6,663 nucleotides of DNA, taken from Streptosporangiaceae bacterium (GTDB lineage Bacteria > Actinomycetota > Actinomycetes > Streptosporangiales > Streptosporangiaceae). The stretch spans positions 1-6,663 of the forward strand of contig JASIJN010000285.1 in NCBI GenBank assembly GCA_030050125.1, given 5' to 3'. A program made the translations under genes and the position numbers. Below the pieces are notes generated by a model that worked only from the letters and a program-made list of their open reading frames with translations, made no database searches and was not told where the DNA came from. Each line of letters opens with the position of its first letter. Positions within the stretch are counted from its first letter, which is position 1. Below, in pieces: positions 1-5,654 of the stretch.

Positions 1-346
1 GGGCGAACCGGCGCGCGACGCCGATCGCCGCGGCCACCCGCGCCGGAACACGGCCGTTCCACCACACGACCACGATGTCGCCGCTGAACTCGATCCCGGC
101 GTATCCGTTGCCGGTCCCGACCGGCCCCGCCGCGTCCCTGATCAGGTCGCCGGCCTGGGTCATCGGCGCCTGGCGCCTGATCAGTATGCGCTCTGCCGCT
201 GACAAGCGTGGCAGCGCGGCCGACCGGGCGTGCGAGACGCTCCTGGCCGACGTCGGCGAGACCGCGCCAGCGGCCAGGGAGGGCGTGCCGATCACCAGTA
301 CCGCGAAGGAGATGACCGCGATCCGGCCCAGTCGCTTCGGTCTCAT
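1..346 (-). CDS. Secreted protein with signal peptide, 3' end cut off; possibly the N-terminal region of a secreted serine protease
   Basis: The ATG at 346-344 opens a frame that runs 115 codons to the window edge without a stop. An AGGAGG ribosome binding site (351-356 on the plus strand) lies 4 nt upstream and supports this start. The N-terminus is a signal peptide: basic residues Arg2, Lys4, Arg5 and Arg8, a hydrophobic core at about 9-20, and an Ala-Gly-Ala cleavage site near residue 28. The mature part starts with a low-complexity Ser/Ala/Arg linker. It then has the segment NGYAGIEFSGD followed by a beta-rich stretch with WWNGRVPARV (about 80-104). I associate that pattern with regions preceding trypsin-like domains in secreted actinobacterial proteins, but this is recollection, and the domain that would decide it lies outside the window. 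Export is well supported; the protease link is a guess. Confidence 0.8.
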   Translation of the reverse strand, partial: MRPKRLGRIAVISFAVLVIGTPSLAAGAVSPTSARSVSHARSAALPRLSAAERILIRRQAPMTQAGDLIRDAAGPVGTGNGYAGIEFSGDIVVVWWNGRVPARVAAAIGVARRFA

Positions 347-427
347 CGCGCCTCCTGTTGGCCACGATCCCGCGGGCAGGGAATGGACCACGCCATTAGG
401 GCTGAACGGCGCTCAACGGCTTGCACC

Positions 428-457
428 AATCTGAGCATGCCCCATGCCATCGGTCAA
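428..457 (-). promoter_or_regulatory. Candidate sigma-70-type promoter for the secreted-protein gene
   Basis: On the minus strand, TTGACC (plus 452-457) is followed after 18 nt by CAGATT (plus 428-433). These resemble the actinobacterial -35 TTGAC and -10 TAGRAT elements. Transcription would start near 421, leaving a leader of about 75 nt before the ATG at 346. The match is by eye only, and the -10 lacks the preferred first T. Confidence 0.4.
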
Positions 458-475
458 TGCTCGCTCAATGCGAGC
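435..475 (-). terminator. Two small hairpins downstream of the duplicated membrane-protein gene; possible terminator
   Basis: Two perfect inverted repeats sit in the 167-bp gap between the minus-strand genes. GCTCGC / GCGAGC flanks a 5-nt loop (459-475), and GCATG / CATGC flanks a 3-nt loop (435-447). The first lies about 40 nt past the stop codon at 514. No T-run follows, which is common for actinobacterial terminators but also makes the call weak. The second hairpin overlaps the candidate promoter spacer, so a regulatory role is equally possible. Confidence 0.3.
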
Positions 476-513
476 TGAGCAATGGCTCGAAACCCGCTCC
501 ATGCGTCCGCGTC

Positions 514-1587
514 TCAGAGCGGGACCGCCCGGATCGAGGCGAAGATCGCCCGCGCGCCGGTCCCGGATCCGGACAGGCCGAGCAGGAGGAACGTCGCCGC
601 ATGCCCGCGCGGCCGGGAGACCGAGAAAATCAGCACGCCGCCGAGCGAGCCGCCCTGCCCGGTGACCGACGACAGGCAGATCCGGACGCCGTGCCGCACC
701 CGGCAGCTGAGGTAGGTCTGGCCGACCGAGTCGGCCGCCTGCTTCCCTGTGACCGCCGTCAGACCGGGCTGGGCCTGGTCAGCGGCGGCGGTGGGGATCA
801 TGTAGGGGCACGGCAGCCGGAGCGGCGGCCGGGTCGCGTCGATCAGCAGCAGCGTGCGCGGCACGAGCCCGGTTCCGCAGGTGGCCCATTGATCGGCGCG
901 CTGCAGGCTCCACGAGCGCGGGGTCGCGAACCGGATGCCGCCGAATTGCCGCCAGGTCCAGCCGGCGGGCACCGGCCCCGTCGGCCCGCGTCCGAGCACG
1001 ACCGACAGCGGCGACCTGCTCAGCGTGGCCAGCACGCGCCGGGCGCCCGGCCCGCGGGCCCCGACTTGCACCCCTAGGTCCGGGACGAGGTACCGCACCG
1101 ACCCGTTACCGCTAGAAAGCCGGTAGACGGGAATGCCGTGGATCACCGCGGTCGGCCTGCGATGCCCGATTCCCGGCGGGATGTGGCCGGCAGGCACGAT
1201 CCAGGCCAGGCTGGCGGTCAGGCCGCATCCTGATCCCTTCGGGATCACCGGCTTGATTCCGGCGAAGATCATGCCTGCGGGCGGCAAGATCCCGCAGGAC
1301 ACTTGCTCGGCGCTCTCGACCAGCCACGATCCGGGTACCGACAGCTGCGCGTCCTGGTACGGCACGGGTGCCCAGCCGCCCTTCGGGCTGAACTCACCGG
1401 TCAGCAGAGCGCCAGCCTGCCGGGTGCGGCCGATCCCTGCTGCCGCCGACGTCGCGGCGGGCATCGCCCGCGGGAGCGCCAGGGCGCCAGCGACCAGTCC
1501 GAGCACAGCCACCGAGGCCGCCGCCCCGACCGCCGCCGCCAGCCTGCCGTGCTTCATCCGCGCGATGTCCTGCTCTCTCCCCGTCAT
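514..1587 (-). CDS. Single-pass membrane protein with a tandemly duplicated extracytoplasmic domain, unknown function
   Basis: This encodes 357 residues. The ATG at 1587 is chosen because GAGAGG lies 8 nt upstream; an in-frame ATG at 1557 is a second option. A short cytoplasmic N-terminus is followed by one hydrophobic helix (about 16-38) and then an Ala-rich linker. The rest is two copies of one domain. Copy 1 spans about 71-194 and copy 2 about 209-357. Each begins with Gly-Trp (72; 210), has a Pro-x-Ser-Trp element (W88; W226), then Cys-Gly (C98; C237) and a second Cys exactly 23 residues later (C121; C260). Each ends in a similar segment (VLATLSRSPL; IFASIRAVPL). Copy 2 has two extra cysteines (C295, C304). 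The paired cysteines suggest disulfides outside the cell. I do not recognise the family. It has a signal-anchor topology with no enzymatic motif that I can see. It lies upstream of, and in the same direction as, the secreted-protein gene. Confidence 0.85.
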   Translation of the reverse strand: MTGREQDIARMKHGRLAAAVGAAASVAVLGLVAGALALPRAMPAATSAAAGIGRTRQAGALLTGEFSPKGGWAPVPYQDAQLSVPGSWLVESAEQVSCGILPPAGMIFAGIKPVIPKGSGCGLTASLAWIVPAGHIPPGIGHRRPTAVIHGIPVYRLSSGNGSVRYLVPDLGVQVGARGPGARRVLATLSRSPLSVVLGRGPTGPVPAGWTWRQFGGIRFATPRSWSLQRADQWATCGTGLVPRTLLLIDATRPPLRLPCPYMIPTAAADQAQPGLTAVTGKQAADSVGQTYLSCRVRHGVRICLSSVTGQGGSLGGVLIFSVSRPRGHAATFLLLGLSGSGTGARAIFASIRAVPL

Positions 1588-1753
1588 CACCCCTGCCTCT
1601 CGCAGATCTGGCGCGGCGGCACGGACCGCCTCGCCCCGGGCCAAGCCGGCCAACGGTCGGGCTCTCCCGTCCGTCGGCCCACCTGACTGCTTGGACGGTT
1701 CGCCGGCATAGCCGGTTGCGATGTCCTTTATCTGGGTTGGCAGCTATGTCCGG

Positions 1754-1777
1754 GTGCTTCACGTGTGACGTGTTCAC
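1754..1777. promoter_or_regulatory. Imperfect palindrome, possible operator upstream of the amine oxidase gene
   Basis: A CACGT / ACGTG inverted repeat around a GTG centre (1760-1772) is extended outward by GTGCTT on the left and TTCAC on the right, giving an imperfect 24-bp dyad. It lies 48 bp before the oxidase start codon and in the gap between divergent genes (1587 minus, 1825 plus), where a shared operator would be expected. No regulator gene is adjacent. Chance occurrence cannot be excluded. Confidence 0.3.
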
Positions 1778-1812
1778 GGAGCCCTTGCTACCTGGGAGCG
1801 GCCCGACGAGGG

Positions 1813-1825
1813 TAAGGTCTGCGGG
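1813..1825 (+). promoter_or_regulatory. Candidate -10 element placing the transcription start at the GTG start codon (leaderless mRNA)
   Basis: TAAGGT (1813-1818) matches the TANNNT form of an actinobacterial -10. It ends 6 nt before the GTG at 1825, the spacing typical of leaderless transcripts. No good -35 sits at 17 nt (TTGCTA at 1785-1790 is 22 nt away). The same bases include AAGG, which could instead act as a weak ribosome binding site, so the two readings compete. Confidence 0.35.
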
Positions 1826-2979
1826 TGGCCGAGGTCCTCCGCAAAGACGTGGTCGTTGTCGGGCTGGGTGGTTTCGGTTCTGCGGCGCTGTGGCGGCTGG
1901 CGCGGCGCGGGGTCGACGTGGCCGGGATCGAACGCCACGGCATCGGCCACCATCTCGGTTCCTCACACGGGGCGACCCGGCTGTTCCGCGTCGCCTGCCA
2001 GGAGCATCCGGGCCTGGCCGCGATCGCGTTGAAGTCGCTGGAGCTGTGGACCGCGCTCGGCGGCCAGACCGGGGAGCGGCTGGTCCGCCAGAGCGGCTGC
2101 CTGAGCGTGGGATCCCCGCACAGCCGCCCGGTGCGCGGCGCGATCGAGGCCGCCGCCGCGGCCGGGGTGCCGGTCGAGGAACTGGGTTACGACGAACTGG
2201 CCGCGCGCCAGCCCCAGTACGCGGGGCTGACCGCGGGGGACATCGGCGTCTGGGACCCGGGCGCGGGGATCTGCTACCCGGAACGCAACGTCCGGGCGAT
2301 GACGGCGGCGGCCCGGCGGCTGGGCGCCGAGGTCTACCCGCACACGATGGTGACCGGCATCGAGGCCGACGGTGACGGCGTGACCGTGCGCACCCCGACC
2401 GTGGCGTGGCGCGCCTCACGCGTGGTCGTCGCGGCGGGGGCCTGGCTCGGCGCGCTGGTGCCCGGTCTGCCGCTGGCTCCGCGGCGCACGCCGCTGTACT
2501 GGTTCCGGCCCCGCGATCCCCGGTCCCGGGACTTCACTCTGGACCGGTTCCCGGCCTTCATATGGGCACGCTCCGGCGCGGGGCTGTGGGGTCACGGTTC
2601 GGCCGAGGACTACGGGGTCAAGATCGGCCTGGAGCCCGCGGATGCGGCCTCGGACCGGGCGGGCATCGACCCCGAGGACATGGACCGGTATATCCATCTG
2701 GACACCGACGTCGACGAGCTGAGCGCGGCGGTGGCGCGGGCGTTCCCTGGCCTGGATCCGCGGCCGGCGAAGGTGATCCCGTGCCTGGTCACCGATTCGC
2801 CGGACGAGCAGTTCCTGGTGGGCGGCCTCGGCAGCCAGCCGCGCATCCTCGTGGCCGGGGGCGACAGCGGCCACGGTTTCAAGCACGCCGCGGGCATCGG
2901 CGAGTTGCTGGCCCAGATCGTGACCGGCGAGCGGCCGTACTGCGCGACGGACTTTCTGGACCCGGCGCGCTTCGGCTGA
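1825..2979 (+). CDS. solA: FAD-dependent amine oxidase, monomeric sarcosine oxidase / N-methyl-L-tryptophan oxidase family
   Basis: The 384-residue product matches the usual 370-390 of this family. Members oxidise secondary (N-methyl) amino acids in the cytoplasm, yielding the demethylated amine, formaldehyde and H2O2. The N-terminal Rossmann motif GLGGFG (13-18) binds FAD, and Glu36 ends the second strand. The family motif GSSHGATRLFR (45-55) supplies His48, Arg52 and Arg55. Cys320 (in VIPCLV) aligns with the cysteine that carries covalent FAD in Bacillus sarcosine oxidase (Cys315). Lys266 aligns with the oxygen-activating Lys265, and SGHGFK (348-353) contains the equivalent of Lys348. Two substrate-pocket positions differ: sarcosine oxidase Tyr254 corresponds to Trp255 here, and His269 to Glu270. 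The true substrate is therefore open, and the gene symbol reflects family membership only. The gene stands alone on its strand and converges on the decarboxylase gene. The start is GTG, the only reasonable one before the FAD motif. Confidence 0.9.
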   Translation: MAEVLRKDVVVVGLGGFGSAALWRLARRGVDVAGIERHGIGHHLGSSHGATRLFRVACQEHPGLAAIALKSLELWTALGGQTGERLVRQSGCLSVGSPHSRPVRGAIEAAAAAGVPVEELGYDELAARQPQYAGLTAGDIGVWDPGAGICYPERNVRAMTAAARRLGAEVYPHTMVTGIEADGDGVTVRTPTVAWRASRVVVAAGAWLGALVPGLPLAPRRTPLYWFRPRDPRSRDFTLDRFPAFIWARSGAGLWGHGSAEDYGVKIGLEPADAASDRAGIDPEDMDRYIHLDTDVDELSAAVARAFPGLDPRPAKVIPCLVTDSPDEQFLVGGLGSQPRILVAGGDSGHGFKHAAGIGELLAQIVTGERPYCATDFLDPARFG

Positions 2980-3019
2980 GGCAACCCTGGCTGCCCGCGC
3001 GGACAGCGGCGTAGTTGCC
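2980..3019. terminator. Nested hairpin between convergent genes, probable bidirectional terminator
   Basis: GGCAAC (2980-2985) pairs with GTTGCC (3014-3019). Inside lies a second dyad, CTGCCC / GGACAG around GCGC (2991-3006), with one mismatch. It begins right after the oxidase TGA (2977-2979) and 27 bp from the decarboxylase stop codon (3046-3048), so it is placed to end transcription from both sides. There is no clear T-run. Confidence 0.45.
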
Positions 3020-3045
3020 CCAGTCAGACAGCGTCGGCGCGCGTC

Positions 3046-4803
3046 CTAGGTGACCGGCCGGAGCTGCGCGTTGCCGCGGTGTTGCGGGCCGCGGGGTCCG
3101 TAGTCGAGTTCGGCTCCGTTGTTACTGCTGTGGATGACCGGCGCGGGAGCGTCGTAAGGATCCATGACTGATTCGATGAAGATCAGGCTGTCGTTGGGCG
3201 CGCTGAGCGCTGTTTCCAGGTCGGCGACGGTCTTGACGACGAACGACCGCGCGGTCGTGTCGGGACGGAAGACCTTCGGCAGCTCGGCGTACGCCCAGCC
3301 GGCGATGTCGTTGTAGTCCGCCGTCTTGCCCATGTAGCCGCGCTCGATGGTGTATCCGCCGTTGTTGATCAGGAAGATCACCGGCTTGCAGTCGTGACGC
3401 AGCATGGTCGACAGTTCCTGCGCCGTCTCCTGGATCGAGCCGTCGCCGATGAATAGCAGGTGGCGGCGGTCTGGTGCCGCGGTCAGTGTGCCCAGCAAGG
3501 CCCCGACGCTGTAGCCGATCGAACCCCAGATGACCGACGCGATGACCGTGCACTTCGGCGGCAGCCGGAAGCCGAAGATGGCGTACGACGTCCCGTTATC
3601 CGTGAGAAGCACGTCCCCCGGCCGGAGGTAACCCTGGATGGCCTCCCAGTAGGCGGCCTGGGTCAGCTTGGCGGAGCCGTCGGCATGCGCACCCGCGGGC
3701 ATCGCCGCGGCGAAGTGACCGGTGGCGCGGCTGGTCACTTGCGGGACCGCGTCGATGACGCTGCGCAGGACTTCCTTGAGCGTGACCGCCTGGTAGTTAT
3801 CCTCGCCGATGTCCACCGAGTGCCCGTCGGCGCGGATCGTGTTGGCGGGCAGCGCAGCGGTGAAGTCGCCCGAGGTCCCGTCGATCGGCCGGTAGCCGAT
3901 GGACAGCAGGCAGTCGCTGGCCTCGATGGCCTCGCGGGTCCGAGGGTCGCTGGCCTTGCCGTTGTAGATGCCCGCGTAGTGCGGGAACGTCTCGTCGATC
4001 ACTGCCTTGGCCGCGTTGACCGCTGCCACCGGCAGCTGCAGTTTTTCGGCCAGCCCCATGACTTCCGTCGCGGCGCCGTACCGGTCTACGTCCTGATCCA
4101 CCAGGATCGCCGGTGACTTGGCACCGGACAGCTGGCTCGCGATCGCCTCGGCGCACGAGCGCAGTCGCTCTTGGTCGCTGGACGGCTCGGCCAGGGCCAG
4201 CGGGGCCGCCGGGACCTCGATGTCGAGGTAGGCGATGTCGGAGGGCAGTTCCATGTACACCGGGAGCTTCTCCCGCCAGGCGGTGAGGATCAGCCGGTCG
4301 ATCTCCGTCGCCGCGTTGGCCGGTGTCAGCCTGGCCTGCCCGGCGGTCACGTGCGTGAAGGCACCGAGGAAGCGGTCCCATGTCCCGTCGCCCGTGGTGT
4401 GGTGCATCCCCAGGCCGCGCTGAATGGACCTCAGCGGGATCGACCCGGCGATGAGGATCACCGGGACATGCTCGGCGAAAGAGCCGGCGATCCCGTTGAT
4501 CGCGCCCAGGGCGCCGACCGCGTTGGTCACCGTGAGCGCGCCCATCCCCTTCAGCCGCGCGTAGCCGTCTGCCGCGTACGACGCGTTCAGCTCATTGCAC
4601 GTGCCGACCCATTGCAGGTGGCCAGCGTCCTCGTTCTGCTGCAGCAACTCGAGGTTGAAGTCACCGGGAACACCGAACAGATGCCCGATTCCCGCCTCCC
4701 GAAGCCGGCGGAGCAGGAACTCCCCGACGGTCATCGTCAGACTCTCAGTGCCCCGTGCTGTTTGCTGAGTTCTGTCGCTCGCGCGCTCAGCCAGCGATGT
4801 CAT
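3046..4803 (-). CDS. Thiamine-diphosphate-dependent 2-oxo acid decarboxylase (pyruvate / indolepyruvate decarboxylase family)
   Basis: This 585-residue protein decarboxylates a 2-oxo acid to an aldehyde and CO2. The ATG at 4803 is chosen because GGGAG lies 5 nt upstream; homologues begin near residue 24 (TMTVGEFLLRRL), so about 20 residues are extra, and the frame open to 4935 has no supported start. The N-terminal Pyr domain contains GVPGDFN (Asp48), CNELN (catalytic Glu71) and GMHHTTGDG (His134, His135). These correspond to Zymomonas pyruvate decarboxylase Asp27, Glu50, His113 and His114. A middle domain (about 205-355) follows. The C-terminal PP domain has GDGS (453-456) and NNGGYTIE (480-487), forming the Mg/ThDP motif and catalytic Glu487 (Glu473 in Zymomonas). 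HHTTGDG and YNDI resemble branched-chain and indolepyruvate decarboxylases more than true pyruvate decarboxylases. After Glu487 the usual Ile-His is Tyr490-Met491. Substrate is unassigned; ipdC, pdc and kdcA would all be premature symbols. Confidence 0.92.
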   Translation of the reverse strand: MTSLAERASDRTQQTARGTESLTMTVGEFLLRRLREAGIGHLFGVPGDFNLELLQQNEDAGHLQWVGTCNELNASYAADGYARLKGMGALTVTNAVGALGAINGIAGSFAEHVPVILIAGSIPLRSIQRGLGMHHTTGDGTWDRFLGAFTHVTAGQARLTPANAATEIDRLILTAWREKLPVYMELPSDIAYLDIEVPAAPLALAEPSSDQERLRSCAEAIASQLSGAKSPAILVDQDVDRYGAATEVMGLAEKLQLPVAAVNAAKAVIDETFPHYAGIYNGKASDPRTREAIEASDCLLSIGYRPIDGTSGDFTAALPANTIRADGHSVDIGEDNYQAVTLKEVLRSVIDAVPQVTSRATGHFAAAMPAGAHADGSAKLTQAAYWEAIQGYLRPGDVLLTDNGTSYAIFGFRLPPKCTVIASVIWGSIGYSVGALLGTLTAAPDRRHLLFIGDGSIQETAQELSTMLRHDCKPVIFLINNGGYTIERGYMGKTADYNDIAGWAYAELPKVFRPDTTARSFVVKTVADLETALSAPNDSLIFIESVMDPYDAPAPVIHSSNNGAELDYGPRGPQHRGNAQLRPVT

Positions 4804-4808
4804 GTTGT

Positions 4809-4849
4809 CTCCCCCCCGATACCAGGTGGCTCTTTCGGGAACACCTGGC
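4809..4849 (-). promoter_or_regulatory. Leader stem-loop directly before the decarboxylase ribosome binding site, possible translational control element
   Basis: In the mRNA, CCAGGUG (plus 4842-4848) pairs perfectly with CACCUGG (plus 4822-4828) across a 13-nt loop, and a flanking G-U pair extends the stem. The loop contains UUCCCGA. That stretch can pair with UCGGGG just 3' of the stem, or with the GGGAG ribosome binding site itself (plus 4809-4813), forming a pseudoknot that would hide it. The ribosome binding site sits in a run of seven G. The same dyad could instead be a DNA operator. The base pairing is visible; the function is inferred. Confidence 0.4.
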
Positions 4850-5078
4850 GTGCCAGATCGCTGTCCCGGCGCTGCCCGCTCAGCCGCAGGTCCGCGGTCA
4901 GCGGCAGCCACTTCCCCGAATTCCCAGGCTCTCACGGGCGCAAACCGCCGCCGGGTCGGCGTCGGGATCGGGCCGGTGGTGCCGGATCGTGGCGGTCACC
5001 TCAGGACAAAGCGGGCGCCCGCGGCGGATCCGTGATGGTCCAGGTCTTTGCCCCCGCCGGCCCGGCCACGGGCGATCG

Positions 5079-5141
5079 CATTAGTGTGGACGGCGCCATC
5101 GCTGTCGCTGTTTCAACCTGGTCGGCCCTTTCGCACTAATG
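5079..5141. repeat. Separated 8-bp inverted repeat CATTAGTG / CACTAATG
   Basis: CATTAGTG (5079-5086) and its exact reverse complement CACTAATG (5134-5141) are 47 bp apart. These A/T-containing words stand out in the GC-rich gap. They could be two half-sites for a regulator or a long-looped hairpin. Function unknown. Confidence 0.4.
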
Positions 5142-5156
5142 GCGGGGCGAAGGGCG
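5123..5156 (-). terminator. Possible terminator of the small membrane-protein gene
   Basis: GGCCCTTTCGC (5123-5133) is complementary, apart from one bulged base, to GCGAAGGGC (5148-5156). Read on the minus strand it lies 67-100 nt past the TAG at 5223 and before the decarboxylase leader. It could end that transcript. No T-run is present, and it overlaps the direct repeat, so the pairing may be a by-product of repeated sequence. Confidence 0.25.
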
Positions 5157-5184
5157 GCCGGGCGGCCGGGCGAAGGGCGGCCGG
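5145..5184. repeat. Two direct copies of a 17-bp GC-rich repeat, 23-bp period
   Basis: GGGCGAAGGGCGGCCGG occurs at 5145-5161 and again, identical, at 5168-5184, separated by GCGGCC. A degraded third start (GGGGCGAGGCGG) follows from 5187. This is most simply a short tandem duplication in non-coding DNA downstream of the small membrane-protein gene. Confidence 0.7.
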
Positions 5185-5222
5185 ACGGGGCGAGGCGGCA
5201 TGCCGTGCCGGCGACCGCGGCG

Positions 5223-5438
5223 CTAGTGCCGGATGATCACGCTGACGATGAGCAGCGCCGCGAGGATGAAGCCTATGGCGATGAGCCCGCTGCGCAGCCG
5301 GGTCTTCCTGTAGCCCGCGATCCGGCCGTGCGTGGTCTTGATGTCGCCGTGAGCGATGTGAGCGCGATTGGCGTGCCAGCCCAGAAGGCAGCCAACAACA
5401 AGCACTAGTACAGCTATTCCGAGAGCTGCTGACCCCAT
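5223..5438 (-). CDS. Small two-helix membrane protein, unknown function
   Basis: This 71-residue product starts at the ATG at 5438, with GGAGGGG 8 nt upstream. Helix 1 spans about residues 3-20 and helix 2 about 51-69. Between them is a strongly basic loop (Arg25, Lys34, Arg39, Arg44, Lys45, Arg47, Arg49) rich in His. By the positive-inside rule the loop is cytoplasmic and both ends are outside. Only three residues at most follow helix 2. I do not recognise the family. It is transcribed divergently from the dienelactone hydrolase gene across 216 bp, and the decarboxylase is the next gene downstream, after a gap too long for tight coupling. A longer frame to 5525 uses a TTG start with no better support. 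Confidence 0.7.
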   Translation of the reverse strand: MGSAALGIAVLVLVVGCLLGWHANRAHIAHGDIKTTHGRIAGYRKTRLRSGLIAIGFILAALLIVSVIIRH

Positions 5439-5499
5439 TGACCGTGCCCCTCCCCGGCCGCCCGCCTCCCTGATGATGCCCCAATGCAGATAGCTGTAC
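5408..5499. repeat. Perfect 10-bp inverted repeat GTACAGCTAT / ATAGCTGTAC bracketing the small-protein start
   Basis: GTACAGCTAT (5408-5417) lies inside the small membrane-protein gene, about codons 8-10. Its exact reverse complement (5490-5499) lies about 50 bp upstream of the ATG. The arms are 72 bp apart. A repressor binding both sites by looping is conceivable, but one 10-bp pair at this distance could also be chance. Confidence 0.35.
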
Positions 5500-5520
5500 C
5501 AGCAGAAACGCCGTTCCGGC

Positions 5521-5548
5521 CGCAAGGGCTGTCACGGGGACCCTTGCG
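5521..5548. promoter_or_regulatory. Perfect 8-bp dyad in the divergent promoter region, candidate operator
   Basis: CGCAAGGG (5521-5528) and CCCTTGCG (5541-5548) are exact inverted repeats around a 12-nt spacer, a 28-bp dyad. It lies between the divergent start codons at 5438 and 5655, about 106 bp before the dienelactone hydrolase ATG. No gene ends here, so an operator is more likely than a terminator. No regulator gene is in the window. Confidence 0.35.
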
Positions 5549-5654
5549 CCGAAAGGTTAGCGCGGGGGCGGGCCAGGCCGCGACGAGCGGGCTGGCAGGA
5601 TTGATGCGGTCGCGGAACCGACCAGCTACCCGCAACCCCCTAGGGAGAGAGCGC

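Larger units (their letters stand above)
4850..5222. other. Long non-coding gap with repeats, upstream of the decarboxylase gene
   Basis: With the leader element, the space between the decarboxylase ATG and the small membrane-protein stop is 419 bp. I see no credible gene in it on either strand: the open frames are GC-biased, lack ribosome binding sites and show no recognisable protein. It should hold the decarboxylase promoter, but I could not pick a convincing -35/-10 pair on the minus strand. Its right part carries the inverted and direct repeats listed separately. Confidence 0.6.

Noticed and set aside
1587..1709. 40-codon minus-strand frame (ATG at 1709) ending just before the duplicated membrane-protein start
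   Set aside because: It has no properly spaced ribosome binding site (AAAGGA is about 15 nt away) and no recognisable features; it is probably chance.
1394..2419. Long Arg/Pro/Gly-rich open frame on the minus strand opposite the oxidase
   Set aside because: Its composition is typical of antisense frames in GC-rich DNA, and it overlaps two well-supported genes.
4804..4935. N-terminal extension of the decarboxylase to a GTG at 4935
   Set aside because: The extra 44 residues are low-complexity and precede a well-placed ribosome binding site and ATG at 4803; family members begin even later, near residue 24.
4171..5139. Plus-strand open frame overlapping the decarboxylase and the gap beyond it
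   Set aside because: It is antisense to a gene with all catalytic motifs intact, and its sequence is compositionally biased without any domain.
5484..5654. N-terminal extension of the dienelactone hydrolase to 5484
   Set aside because: The upstream part has no ribosome binding site, runs through the 5521-5548 dyad and does not resemble the family; the ATG at 5655 has GGGAG at the right distance.
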